In this document: piece after piece, positions 1 to 7,206 of the stretch
Layout: each line of letters opens with the position of its first letter
How positions within the stretch are numbered: the first letter of the stretch is position 1
Assembly (NCBI GenBank): GCA_900772745.1
Contig: CAAGRV010000144.1
Span: forward strand, 1 to 26,392
Source: Clostridia bacterium
Lineage (GTDB): Bacteria; Bacillota; Clostridia; Christensenellales; UBA3700
Direction: 5' to 3'
DNA: 26,392 nucleotides
The notes under the pieces: generated by a model
What the model saw: the letters and a program-made list of their open reading frames with translations, nothing else
What the model was told of the DNA's origin: nothing
Databases searched by the model: none
Translations under genes and position numbers: made by a program

Positions 1-339
1 GGCAGTGCGTCGCTTATCCACGGCGACTTGAATGTAATGAACGTTATGAGCGACAGCGACTTGAACATAACTGCAATAATTGATCCGCTCGATTGCAAAT
101 GGGCAGACAAGGAGTTCGACTTGTTCCAACTAAGAAATCTTACGGGCGATTTTTTCAATCTTTACAACACTTACAAATCCAAATATCCAGTATCCAAAAA
201 CGTTGATATAAAATGTGCTTTCTATGCCGTTTATCACGAAATCTATTGTTATATATCCTCAGGCTCGCATACGGAATTTATCCTAAGAAAGACCGTAAAA
301 TGGCTGAGAACCGAATTGAAAAAGGCGGGTATGATATAA
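1..339 (+). CDS. APH-fold phosphotransferase, C-terminal fragment
   Basis: The gene is cut by the left edge, and its frame is open from base 1. The visible 112 residues start with a catalytic-loop motif, LIHGDLNVMN (residues 5-14 of the fragment), which matches the HGDxxxxN Brenner motif of aminoglycoside, choline and fructosamine kinase-like phosphotransferases. It is followed by AIIDP at about 25 residues further on, where the Mg-binding Asp of this family sits. The rest is helical, as in the C-lobe of the family. The family transfers phosphate from ATP to small hydroxyl substrates; the substrate cannot be told from this part. No terminator is visible after the stop. A perfect AGGAGG lies 12 bases downstream and serves a possible short ORF. 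The family call is firm, the substrate unknown. Confidence 0.8.
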   Translation, partial: GSASLIHGDLNVMNVMSDSDLNITAIIDPLDCKWADKEFDLFQLRNLTGDFFNLYNTYKSKYPVSKNVDIKCAFYAVYHEIYCYISSGSHTEFILRKTVKWLRTELKKAGMI

Positions 340-363
340 TAAATCAAAATAGGAGGAAAATAT

Positions 364-492
364 GTGAAAGAAAGTTTTGATTTTTGTTATGCTTATTACA
401 AAACTATTGCCCAGTGCAACAATTCTAAAAAATTTATATTTTACTCTTGCAAAACCAAAAGTGTTATGTTACAATTACAATGCAAATACTAA
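364..492 (+). CDS. Possible small protein, 42 aa, GTG start
   Basis: A short frame opens with GTG at 364, seven bases after a perfect AGGAGG at 351-356, and runs for 42 codons to TAA at 490. The product would be AT-rich in codon use, with four cysteines and many Lys, Tyr and Phe. I recognise no family. An ATG two bases earlier (362) is immediately followed by TGA, so only GTG gives a peptide. The promoter proposed for the next gene lies inside this frame, which argues against a conserved protein. It could be a real small gene, a decayed gene start, or a leader ORF of the following gene. Confidence 0.25.
   Translation: MKESFDFCYAYYKTIAQCNNSKKFIFYSCKTKSVMLQLQCKY
447..475 (+). promoter_or_regulatory. 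Predicted sigma-A promoter for the 513-1016 gene
   Basis: TTGCAA at 447-452 and TACAAT at 470-475 are separated by 17 bases. This places the transcription start near 482, about 30 bases before the ATG at 513, with GGAGG at 501-505 in between. Confidence 0.5.
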
Positions 493-512
493 ATTATACG
501 GGAGGTATCAAT

Positions 513-1016
513 ATGAGAATGACATCTGCAGAGGCAGGAAAATTGTTAAAACAACTTTATGAAGAAGAAGATTTTATCTGTTCTAGAGAAGAAAAGGGAA
601 AAGAATTCCTTGCTGCGGTAGGCGAAGACTTGGAGTCTGTTCGTCCCCAATATGATTTCAAGGCGACTCAAAAGGCGCTTGAAGAAGTCCAAATGAAGAT
701 AAGGAAGTTAAAGCATGCGCTCAACGTATTCAACTCGACCACGATTGTGCCAGAGTTCGGCATCACCATTGACGAAATGCTTGTCTACATTCCACAGCTA
801 AGCCAAAACAAAAGCAAGCTTGCTGATATGAAAGACAAATTGCCAAAAGTGCGTGAACAAACTTATTCCAGTTCGTCGATTTTGGACTATCGCTATCTCA
901 ACTATGAGCTAGGCGACGTCGAGAAAGAATTCGAGAAAGTGTCTATTGCTCTTGCCAAAGCGCAAACAGCTTTGGACAACACCAATATGACACAGACTTT
1001 CGAGATAGAACTCTAA
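513..1016 (+). CDS. DIP1984-like helical protein of unknown function
   Basis: The product is 167 residues. I chose ATG 513 because GGGAGG (500-505) lies at normal distance; an in-frame ATG at 447 falls on the predicted promoter and has no ribosome site. The protein is almost wholly helical and charged, with two probable coiled-coil segments (about residues 30-65 and 130-158) around a middle part with LNVFNSTTIVPEFGITIDEM. This layout resembles the DIP1984 (septicolysin-like) family found widely in Firmicutes, whose function I do not know. No membrane segment, signal peptide or catalytic motif is visible. It stands alone between non-coding stretches and has its own promoter. The family assignment is from remembered sequence pattern only. 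Confidence 0.75.
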   Translation: MRMTSAEAGKLLKQLYEEEDFICSREEKGKEFLAAVGEDLESVRPQYDFKATQKALEEVQMKIRKLKHALNVFNSTTIVPEFGITIDEMLVYIPQLSQNKSKLADMKDKLPKVREQTYSSSSILDYRYLNYELGDVEKEFEKVSIALAKAQTALDNTNMTQTFEIEL

Positions 1017-1152
1017 ATTTTTTTCCGTCCGCTTTGGCACTGGGCGAGAGCCTAATGTTAAAAGAGGGTCAAAGTTCATTGTTATGGTTGTGCGTTATTA
1101 CTTTTGTTATTCGGTTTAGTTATAGTTCAAAGTTAGAGTAAAAAAGATATGA

Positions 1153-1311
1153 TAGCAGGCTTAGTGGAGAAAACTTGGAGTGAGATTTTTGCTTGCAAAA
1201 GTTGTCGCTCTTGGCAAGGGAAGTTCGGTTTCAACTTGCCACTTCAAGTTGTTGCCCCGATTGGTACAATCCAACTTGGGATATTTAGACGGCGTAGGCT
1301 GTCTTTTTTTT
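1153..1311 (+). ncRNA. Candidate structured RNA ending in a terminator
   Basis: This stretch between two genes is rich in complementary segments. AACTTGGAGTG (about 1173-1183) pairs with CACTTCAAGTT (about 1240-1250) with one G-U; inside lie a TTTTG/CAAAA hairpin and a GGCAAG/CTTGCC hairpin. The CAAGTTG of the first helix can instead pair with CAACTTG about 27 bases downstream, so two folds exclude each other. A terminator closes it at 1287-1311. A weak promoter, TTCAAA-16-TATGAT, precedes it. It could be a small RNA or a riboswitch-like leader; I could not match it to 6S RNA, SRP RNA, T-box or any known riboswitch. The rest of the 1017-1445 gap holds only the promoter of the next gene. Confidence 0.35.
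1287..1311 (+). terminator. Rho-independent terminator
   Basis: AGACGGC (1287-1293) pairs with GCTGTCT (1298-1304) with one G-U around a GTAG loop, followed by a run of seven T. It would end the candidate RNA upstream, before the M60 gene promoter. Confidence 0.6.
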
Positions 1312-1388
1312 GTGCTTTCAATGGCAGAATGTGGTGTTTTTCGTCGCACAAAATCCAACTTTTGGAAAAAAATTTTACAAAAATGTAT

Positions 1389-1418
1389 TTTACAAGCAAA
1401 AAATGCTTATGTTATAAT
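1389..1418 (+). promoter_or_regulatory. Predicted sigma-A promoter of the M60 peptidase gene
   Basis: TTTACA (1389-1394) and a perfect TATAAT (1413-1418) are 18 bases apart. AAAGGAG follows at 1433-1439, just ahead of ATG 1446, giving a leader of roughly 20 bases. Confidence 0.65.
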
Positions 1419-1445
1419 TTTATAAATCAAAAAAAGGAGTTTTTT

Positions 1446-4400
1446 ATGGCAAGAAAAAGACAATTTTTACTTAGTATAGTTTTGCTTGTTGCCGTGCTCG
1501 CTACCGTGGGCATTGTGGCAAATCTTCCCATCGAAAAGGCAAGCGCCGAGAGTGTATCTTTCTACGACGAGAGTGCCGCTCCTATATTTTATGGCGCAAC
1601 CAAAATCACAATCACCAAGGACGCTGTCGACCAGTTCGACATCAAAGACAGCCGTTTCCGCATATTCGCCAAAGATTATGAAGATGGCGACGTCACGCCC
1701 GACATTGTGTGCGTGTCCAACAACGTCAACCCAAAAGTAGCGGGCGAATATCAAGTCAGTTATTCTGTCACTGACAGCCATCGCAACACCGCAACAATCA
1801 CCGTTCCCGTCACCGTGCTAGACGAAGTGGGTGGCAAGTTCGTTGTGCAAAGGACAGTATACGCCGTGCCAAAAATGGAAAATCTATCTATGACAGGCAC
1901 AGAGCGTTGCAACACAGGCGACAGACAAATCTTAGGTATTTTTGTTCCACAGAATGCTTTTTTCCAAGCTCGCACATTGTCTAGCGGGGTAGAAAACAAT
2001 TTTGAAATTACATTTTTCACCAACAACAGAATGCAAAATTCTTTCCAATCTATCCACAAGTCGTCGTCTGATTACCAAAAAATTGCCAACTTCAAAAACA
2101 ATACATACCTAGCAGGGGCAGTGCCACTCATCACTTCCCCAAGACTTAGCAAAGAAAAAGTCGACGTAACCTACACCATAGAGCTCAGCTATGACAAGTC
2201 AGTCCAACCGCTAGATTACTATCATTACAAAGACAACCAACAAGAGTTCGTAGACGCTTGGACAAATAGCGGAAACGCTTTCGGCGTGGTGGACGGCGAA
2301 GCAATGTTGGTAGTTGTTCCCTTCGATGACAGGGACAAATTGTCCAATTATAGAGCGGCTGGCTACAATGCGCCATTCGGTTCTTTGGACGAGTTTTTCG
2401 AGTATTATCGCACCGTTCTCAATCGTATGGACGAGGGTATAGGGTTGTCATTCGACCCGACCAATGCGCTTGACCGCAACTATCGTATCAAATACACTTG
2501 CGTGGCTGATGCAGGACAACCTGTTGCGGCATATTATGGTGGCGGATTTATAGGTATAGGCTCGACCACAGCAGCGCCATTTTTCCAATATGGTTGGGGC
2601 ACTTTGCACGAGATTGCGCACGGCTACCAAGGCTTTTTGGGCAGAGGCAACACCAAGGGTATGAACCTAGGGCTCAACGAAACGGGCAACAACGTTCTTG
2701 CCTATTATATCCAAAACGACAGGGAGCTTTACAAGGGCACAGACGATTGGTTGGGCGGTTCGCTCGCCCAAGTTGAAGAGGGTAAAAACGCTCTTCGCTT
2801 AAGCGGTGCGGAAGTTTTTGTTGCGACAGCGACCTATGTCAACGTGTACGAAAAGCTCTATGCACTTGTCAATCTTTACGATACGTTCGAGGGTGCGACC
2901 ACTTATGGCAAACTTTTTTCATACTATCGTGCATTGTCAGCAGAGCAAGGCGTCAACGCTTACACCGTGCCCGACATTTATGCCAAGTTTTTTGCCAAAG
3001 AGTATAGCGCCAACATAATTCCTTATCTCAAAGCTTGGAAACTCACCATTTCCGACGAAGTGGATAACGAAGTGTCGTCCAAAAAGCTCACTACCTATGT
3101 AATTCCTAGCGACCTTGTGGGATTGGATAGGGCGAAAGCTTTGAAAGAGAGTGGCACAATCGACTTGCTTTATGCGCCAGTGAGCGAAAAGCAACTAGAA
3201 CTTGCGGACAAAGTCAACCTTACAATCAATCTAAATATAGACAATTTCGACATCATCAAGGGCAGGAATCTAGGCATTTACAAGGGCGAAGAGCTTGTCC
3301 AACTTTTGCCTATCACAGCGCCAAATATGGTTGTGGAAGGACTGAAAATTGGCACATATCGTCTTGCTCTTCCTCAGACTATCAACTACAATTCGCCAAG
3401 TCCGTCTTTGACGTTGACCAGCCAAGAGGCGACCAACACCGTCACCATAGACTATCGCAACAATGATACATCTAGCAAGATTTTCCACCCAACTCAGTTG
3501 AGAATGCTCGGCGTAACAGGTACGGTTGGTTTTTCTATGACATTTGCCGACGACAACAAGAGTGGAAAGATTTATTTGGGCGCATCCAATTTGGGCAACC
3601 AAAACGAGCTGTGGAAGAACAAGCCCGATGAAGTTTATGCATCGGTGACCATTCAAGACCAAAACGGCGGTATGGTGGAAGAATATGTTGTCAAAGGAAA
3701 TGGATATTTTTCGCTCAAAGGCGAAACAAAAGACGTCACACTTCAATATGGATACAAGATTGTAGTCTATACCCAAAGACCTAACAGCGTGGGTGTGCTG
3801 TCAATGCTAACCAATCCCAACAAAGAATTGCCAGAGTACCAGACAAGTACCAAGTCCACGACCTACATTGTCACCCAAAACGGACTTCAAAAAGATGGTG
3901 CGGACGTAGATACTGAAAATATTTTGTACAATGCTATCAAAGACGAGTGGATTGGCAAGATAGACGCATATTCCAAGACTTTGACGGACGAGCAAGCCAA
4001 AAACTTGCGCTATGACACTGCTGCCAAAGGCGATATTTTGAAAATCTATAACAGCCTAAAAGATGAAGACAGAGCGGCATTTAGGGAGTTTTGTGACAAG
4101 CTTGCCAAGGGAAATGCACCCGTCATCAACACTTCGGCCACCAAAGTAAGCATTTGGGTAGGTGACAATATCGACCTTAGAGAGTTGATAAAAATCACCG
4201 ACATTGAAGATATTAGGATAGATTCATACAGCTCCAAGGTGACTGTTAGCCAGCTTGATACCACCAAGGCAGGCACTTACAACGTCCAATATACCGTGAC
4301 CGACTTTGATGGCAACGTTTCTATCGCTACTGTCCAAGTGGAAGTCAAAGAAAAACCAACCACCGACAGCGGAGATAAACCAAGCGGTGGTGACCAACCA

Positions 4401-4652
4401 AGCGGAGGCAACACTCCCGACAGCGGAGATAAACCAAGCGGTGGTGACCAACCAAGCGGAGGCAACACTCCCGACAATGGAGATAAACCAAGCGGAAGTG
4501 ACAAGCCAAGCGCCAATGCCCCTGATATTGACAGCAGTATGACCCTAGGCGGTGGCTCGCCAGTCGGCATTATCGTAGCCGTAGTTGGTGTGCTTGCAAT
4601 CATCGCAGTCATCGTCATCATCGTACTTGTCAACAAGAAAAAACGTCAATAA
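1446..4652 (+). CDS. Membrane-anchored M60 (enhancin/mucinase-type) zinc metallopeptidase
   Basis: A 1068-residue surface protein. ATG 1446 has AAAGGAG at proper distance and opens a typical signal peptide (residues 1-36: MARKRQF, hydrophobic core, cleavage after ASA); reading further upstream only adds the promoter. A DUF5011/Ig-like domain follows (about 40-125), then an M60 accessory and catalytic region (about 140-520) with the gluzincin motif HEIAH at 388-392 and the third ligand Glu at 412, in NETGNN. A second DUF5011-like domain lies at about 894-968. A Ser/Pro/Gly/Asp repeat linker follows, then one membrane helix (about 1037-1062) with a KKKRQ tail, so the enzyme should face outside. 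M60 enzymes cleave mucin-type glycoproteins, which suits a gut commensal; the actual substrate is inference. It is monocistronic, with its own promoter and terminator. Confidence 0.9.
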   Translation: MARKRQFLLSIVLLVAVLATVGIVANLPIEKASAESVSFYDESAAPIFYGATKITITKDAVDQFDIKDSRFRIFAKDYEDGDVTPDIVCVSNNVNPKVAGEYQVSYSVTDSHRNTATITVPVTVLDEVGGKFVVQRTVYAVPKMENLSMTGTERCNTGDRQILGIFVPQNAFFQARTLSSGVENNFEITFFTNNRMQNSFQSIHKSSSDYQKIANFKNNTYLAGAVPLITSPRLSKEKVDVTYTIELSYDKSVQPLDYYHYKDNQQEFVDAWTNSGNAFGVVDGEAMLVVVPFDDRDKLSNYRAAGYNAPFGSLDEFFEYYRTVLNRMDEGIGLSFDPTNALDRNYRIKYTCVADAGQPVAAYYGGGFIGIGSTTAAPFFQYGWGTLHEIAHGYQGFLGRGNTKGMNLGLNETGNNVLAYYIQNDRELYKGTDDWLGGSLAQVEEGKNALRLSGAEVFVATATYVNVYEKLYALVNLYDTFEGATTYGKLFSYYRALSAEQGVNAYTVPDIYAKFFAKEYSANIIPYLKAWKLTISDEVDNEVSSKKLTTYVIPSDLVGLDRAKALKESGTIDLLYAPVSEKQLELADKVNLTINLNIDNFDIIKGRNLGIYKGEELVQLLPITAPNMVVEGLKIGTYRLALPQTINYNSPSPSLTLTSQEATNTVTIDYRNNDTSSKIFHPTQLRMLGVTGTVGFSMTFADDNKSGKIYLGASNLGNQNELWKNKPDEVYASVTIQDQNGGMVEEYVVKGNGYFSLKGETKDVTLQYGYKIVVYTQRPNSVGVLSMLTNPNKELPEYQTSTKSTTYIVTQNGLQKDGADVDTENILYNAIKDEWIGKIDAYSKTLTDEQAKNLRYDTAAKGDILKIYNSLKDEDRAAFREFCDKLAKGNAPVINTSATKVSIWVGDNIDLRELIKITDIEDIRIDSYSSKVTVSQLDTTKAGTYNVQYTVTDFDGNVSIATVQVEVKEKPTTDSGDKPSGGDQPSGGNTPDSGDKPSGGDQPSGGNTPDNGDKPSGSDKPSANAPDIDSSMTLGGGSPVGIIVAVVGVLAIIAVIVIIVLVNKKKRQ
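4365..4526 (+). repeat. 54-bp in-frame tandem repeat in the M60 linker
   Basis: Units start at 4365, 4419 and 4473. The first two are almost identical and the third has diverged. Each encodes 18 residues of the type DSGDKPSGGDQPSGGNTP, a flexible wall-spanning spacer. Copy number probably varies between strains, as such exact units expand and contract easily. Confidence 0.85.
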
Positions 4653-4660
4653 ATCATACA

Positions 4661-4687
4661 GAGCCTAACTCGTCTTAGGCTCTTTTT
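4661..4687 (+). terminator. Terminator of the M60 gene
   Basis: GAGCCTAA (4661-4668) pairs perfectly with TTAGGCTC (4675-4682) over a 6-base loop, followed by TTTTT. It begins 8 bases after the stop codon. Confidence 0.85.
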
Positions 4688-4795
4688 GTTCACCAATTTC
4701 CCCACCGCATACTTGCCACGGAGTTGTTGGCGAAGAGTACCAACATATCGTTACAACATAGCGATTTTCCAAAAGATTGCCCTTTCTTTGCCATC

Positions 4796-4843
4796 AAAAA
4801 TGCACCCAAAAGTTTTACATTTTTGTCCAACATTTTGGGTGCA
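4796..4843 (-). terminator. Probable terminator of the minus-strand DUF4037 gene
   Basis: An 11-bp perfect inverted repeat, TGCACCCAAAA (4801-4811) and TTTTGGGTGCA (4833-4843), has a 21-base loop. Read on the minus strand it is followed by ATTTTTG; on the plus strand no T run follows. It lies about 115 bases beyond the stop at 4960. Confidence 0.55.
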
Positions 4844-4959
4844 CTTCATCAAGGTTACTTTTTGTATGTGGTGAATTGTACTATCAAGGCCAACGCCTAA
4901 CAAACGTCTAACAAAAGTGAATTTATAAATTAGTCATAGTCCTTTTAGAGTGCCAACGT

Positions 4960-5898
4960 TTATACTCCATAGAAGATATTTTCGTTGCGCAGTAGGGCGT
5001 CTTTGATATGATTGTTGACGCTGTATGCGTGTTGTTCGAGCTCGTTGGTCAAGTTTTGGCTGATGTTTTGAGCCTTCAACTCTTTGATTATTTGCTTGGC
5101 GACATTTTCCACACATTCTTGTTTTTTCAAAAAGTGCTCGCTGTCGTTGGGCGAAGATATGAGATATTCGAGCGTATTGCCAATCTCAGACAGCTTTTCC
5201 AGCCCTCTTAGAGCCTTGAAAGACCACTTATAATAAGGCATATATTGGCGATTGAGCAAAAAGATTGTTTGCATACAAGCCTTGACGAACTCGACCAAAG
5301 CCAGCTGTCCGCCACCATTTTCGCCCCTTGCCACACAGCGATAATAATTATATTGTCCCGCCTGTCCCATCACCAAAAGATTGCTGGCAATCTTTTTTAG
5401 ACGCACGTCTTCGGGATAATATCCCAGCTCATTTCTTAGAGCGGAGAACTCGCCCAAGTTGTCCTCGAAAATCTCGCCGTTGGTTGCCTCCAACAAAGAA
5501 AACTCGGGCACAAGAAACCAGTCTTGATAGTCTAGTTTCCCCACTTTGCCCACCTTGGAGCGGTAAAAGTCGGATATACTTATCACGCCATGTCGCTTGT
5601 TGCCCACGGGAGCAAGTGGCGACTTTTTGAAACCAAGAAACTCGGCAGGAAGTGCATTGTATGCGCGCTCCAATTCGAATATCCGCTTTGCCGTCAATGC
5701 AGGGTGGTCGGGCACAAAAATGCAAAAAGCAGGCTCGAAGTCGTGGTCTATGGACAACTTGTCATCATAGCCATAACACTCCGATCCGCTCCCCACCAAG
5801 CCGAACGCCAAGTAGTCGTATATATCCCCGAATTTTTCTTGTAGCATAGGCTTGCCACATTGGACAAAATATGCTTTACTTAGTTCCAATCCTTTCAT
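4960..5898 (-). CDS. DUF4037 nucleotidyltransferase-like protein
   Basis: The product is 312 residues. Residues 33-53 read GLVGSGSECYGYDDKLSIDHDF, matching the GS...(D)xD pattern of the nucleotidyltransferase fold (GSGSE at 36-40, Asp45, Asp46, Asp51, Asp53). DUF4037 proteins carry this N-terminal domain followed by a helical C-terminal half, as here. They are assumed to transfer a nucleotide to an unknown partner; no substrate is established. A possible ribosome site, AGGTGA, precedes the ATG. The gene lies downstream of a TPR gene on the same strand, separated by about 230 bases with a duplicated sequence, so the two may be co-expressed or each have its own control. No signal peptide or membrane helix is seen. 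Confidence 0.85.
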   Translation of the reverse strand: MKGLELSKAYFVQCGKPMLQEKFGDIYDYLAFGLVGSGSECYGYDDKLSIDHDFEPAFCIFVPDHPALTAKRIFELERAYNALPAEFLGFKKSPLAPVGNKRHGVISISDFYRSKVGKVGKLDYQDWFLVPEFSLLEATNGEIFEDNLGEFSALRNELGYYPEDVRLKKIASNLLVMGQAGQYNYYRCVARGENGGGQLALVEFVKACMQTIFLLNRQYMPYYKWSFKALRGLEKLSEIGNTLEYLISSPNDSEHFLKKQECVENVAKQIIKELKAQNISQNLTNELEQHAYSVNNHIKDALLRNENIFYGV

Positions 5899-5943
5899 TT
5901 TTCACCTATCAATTATTTTTCGCCATTTGTGTTGTTTTATTTT

Positions 5944-6106
5944 CCCCGCGAGCTTATCTTTTGTCGTGCGGAGTAGCTTATATTATCTTAGTTATTTGTC
6001 CGCCAACTTTTGCAAAGTTTGCAATCAAGCAAGGTATTTTCCCGCCCCGTAAGCTTAATTTTTTTTCGTGCGGAGTATTTAGTATTTATTATTTATTTTT
6101 TCCGCC
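5944..6106. repeat. Imperfect direct repeat of about 61 bp upstream of the DUF4037 gene
   Basis: Copy A (5944-6004) and copy B (6045-6106) run in parallel: both start with CCCG..AGCTTA, share TCGTGCGGAGTA in the middle, and end in an AT-rich run closing with TCCGCC. They fill most of the gap between the two minus-strand genes. On that strand they lie in the leader or promoter region of the DUF4037 gene. Function unknown. Confidence 0.7.
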
Positions 6107-6130
6107 GATTGACAATGTACGGCAGAGTAT

Positions 6131-6874
6131 TCAGTTGCTTTTATAAATGTCTTGCGCTCGCTTTTTCAAGATGTTTTCATACAAGAAAAAACCGAAATAA
6201 CCCAATACAGGTGCACATTTTTCACACACGAAGGCATAATTGCCATCTCGGCTGTCCTTGTGTTTTTCCAGCAGTTCGAATGCACTTTCGCACAGCTCAT
6301 CTATTTGAGATTGGGCATTGATTCCCATTTTGCTCTCCAAACAACTTGCAATATTGAGCTTGCTGACAGCCACGTCCAGCTCGCCCATATCGTGTTGTTG
6401 GGCAATGTCTATTGCCTTGTCATAGTAGAGCATAGCTTGTTCATACTCGCCCAAGTCCACCAGAGTGAGAGCCATATTGTTGTACAGCCCCGCCAGCCGT
6501 TTGTCGTCGCTTTGGAGTTCTTTTTCATAGACATTTTGAGCTTTTTGGAAGTATTGCAAACTCAACTCAGGCAACTCGAAAGCCTTGTGCGCCGTGCCAA
6601 TGTTGAGATATGTCGTAGCCCCGCCAACATTGTTTTGCCAATCCATATCATCAAGCAAATCTTGAATATCCTTGCATATTGCCAAGCATTTTTCCTTTTG
6701 CGCCGTCTTGCGAGTCAAACCAATCAACTCATTGAGCACGAAAAGTTCGGCTTTTTTGTCCCCCTCCAACTTTGCCTCGTCGAGCCAAAACTCGAGGTGT
6801 TTTTGTGCGCCGTCATAATCGTTGCGAGCAAAATACATATCCAACTTGTCCACAATTCTATCAATATTTATCAT
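6131..6874 (-). CDS. Tetratricopeptide-repeat protein
   Basis: A 247-residue soluble protein made of repeated helix pairs. TPR-like units can be seen around residues 85-115 (GGATTYLNIGTAHKAFELPELSLQ.. type), 125-160 (LAGLYNNMALTLVDLGEYEQAMLYYDKAI, an almost canonical TPR) and 160-195 (ELDVAVSKLNIASCLESKMG). TPR proteins are scaffolds for protein contacts, and this one has no catalytic motif. ATG 6874 has AGGTGA just upstream and a good promoter at 6892-6919 that gives a very short leader. The next gene on the same strand is the DUF4037 protein, and a common function is plausible, but that is inference. Confidence 0.85.
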   Translation of the reverse strand: MINIDRIVDKLDMYFARNDYDGAQKHLEFWLDEAKLEGDKKAELFVLNELIGLTRKTAQKEKCLAICKDIQDLLDDMDWQNNVGGATTYLNIGTAHKAFELPELSLQYFQKAQNVYEKELQSDDKRLAGLYNNMALTLVDLGEYEQAMLYYDKAIDIAQQHDMGELDVAVSKLNIASCLESKMGINAQSQIDELCESAFELLEKHKDSRDGNYAFVCEKCAPVLGYFGFFLYENILKKRAQDIYKSN

Positions 6875-6891
6875 AAATCACCTATATATTT

Positions 6892-6919
6892 ATTATACAA
6901 TATACCCGCCAAAAATCAA
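6892..6919 (-). promoter_or_regulatory. Predicted promoter of the TPR gene
   Basis: On the minus strand TTGATT (6919-6914) and a perfect TATAAT (6897-6892) are 16 bases apart. The start point would fall near 6885, so the leader is only about 11 bases and barely contains the AGGTGA ribosome site. Confidence 0.6.
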
Positions 6920-7012
6920 TAAAAAAGTATTTGTCCGCCAAATAACAATTTTTACTCCAACCGAAAACCGATATATAGAGTTGTTTTATCCACCCCAAAT
7001 AACGATATTTTG

Positions 7013-7049
7013 AAATGTCAACCAAAAAATAAAATTTTGGTTGACATTT
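7013..7049 (+). promoter_or_regulatory. BirA operator (biotin box) of the bioY operon
   Basis: AAATGTCAACC (7013-7023) and its exact reverse complement GGTTGACATTT (7039-7049) are separated by 15 bases. The geometry and half sites fit the BirA box (TTGTnAACC - N14-16 - GGTTnACAA). The right half site contains the -35 hexamer TTGACA, so a bound BirA dimer would block RNA polymerase. The regulator, birA, is the third gene of the same operon. The flanking spacer bases also pair, making a 15-bp perfect inverted repeat. Confidence 0.9.
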
Positions 7050-7070
7050 ACTTTTTTGTTGTGTTATATT
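7041..7070 (+). promoter_or_regulatory. Promoter of the bioY operon
   Basis: TTGACA (7041-7046) is followed by TTATAT at 7064-7069 (17-base spacer) or TATATT at 7065-7070 (18). It overlaps the right half of the BirA operator. The transcript would have an A-rich leader of about 130 bases before ATG 7207. Confidence 0.75.
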
Positions 7071-7206
7071 GGCTACGAAGCCAAATTGTTGGCAAACAGC
7101 AACAAAAAAAGTGCGAAAAAACAGCAAAAAACAGCGAAAAATAATAGAAAATTTTAGCGGAAAATACAAAAAGAAAAATCAAAATCAACACAAAAATGGA
7201 GTTATT

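Noticed and set aside
1150..1311. T-box leader or 6S RNA identity for the structured region
   Set aside because: TTGGTACAATCC recalls the T-box bulge only loosely, with no specifier stem or AG-box, and the gene downstream is not amino-acid related. No 6S central bubble could be laid out.
1149..1445. In-frame N-terminal extension of the M60 protein by 99 residues
   Set aside because: It would cross a terminator and the promoter and hide a perfect signal peptide at 1446.
4435..4560. Sortase (LPxTG) anchor on the M60 protein
   Set aside because: No LPxTG-like motif precedes the C-terminal helix; the anchor is a plain membrane helix with a basic tail.
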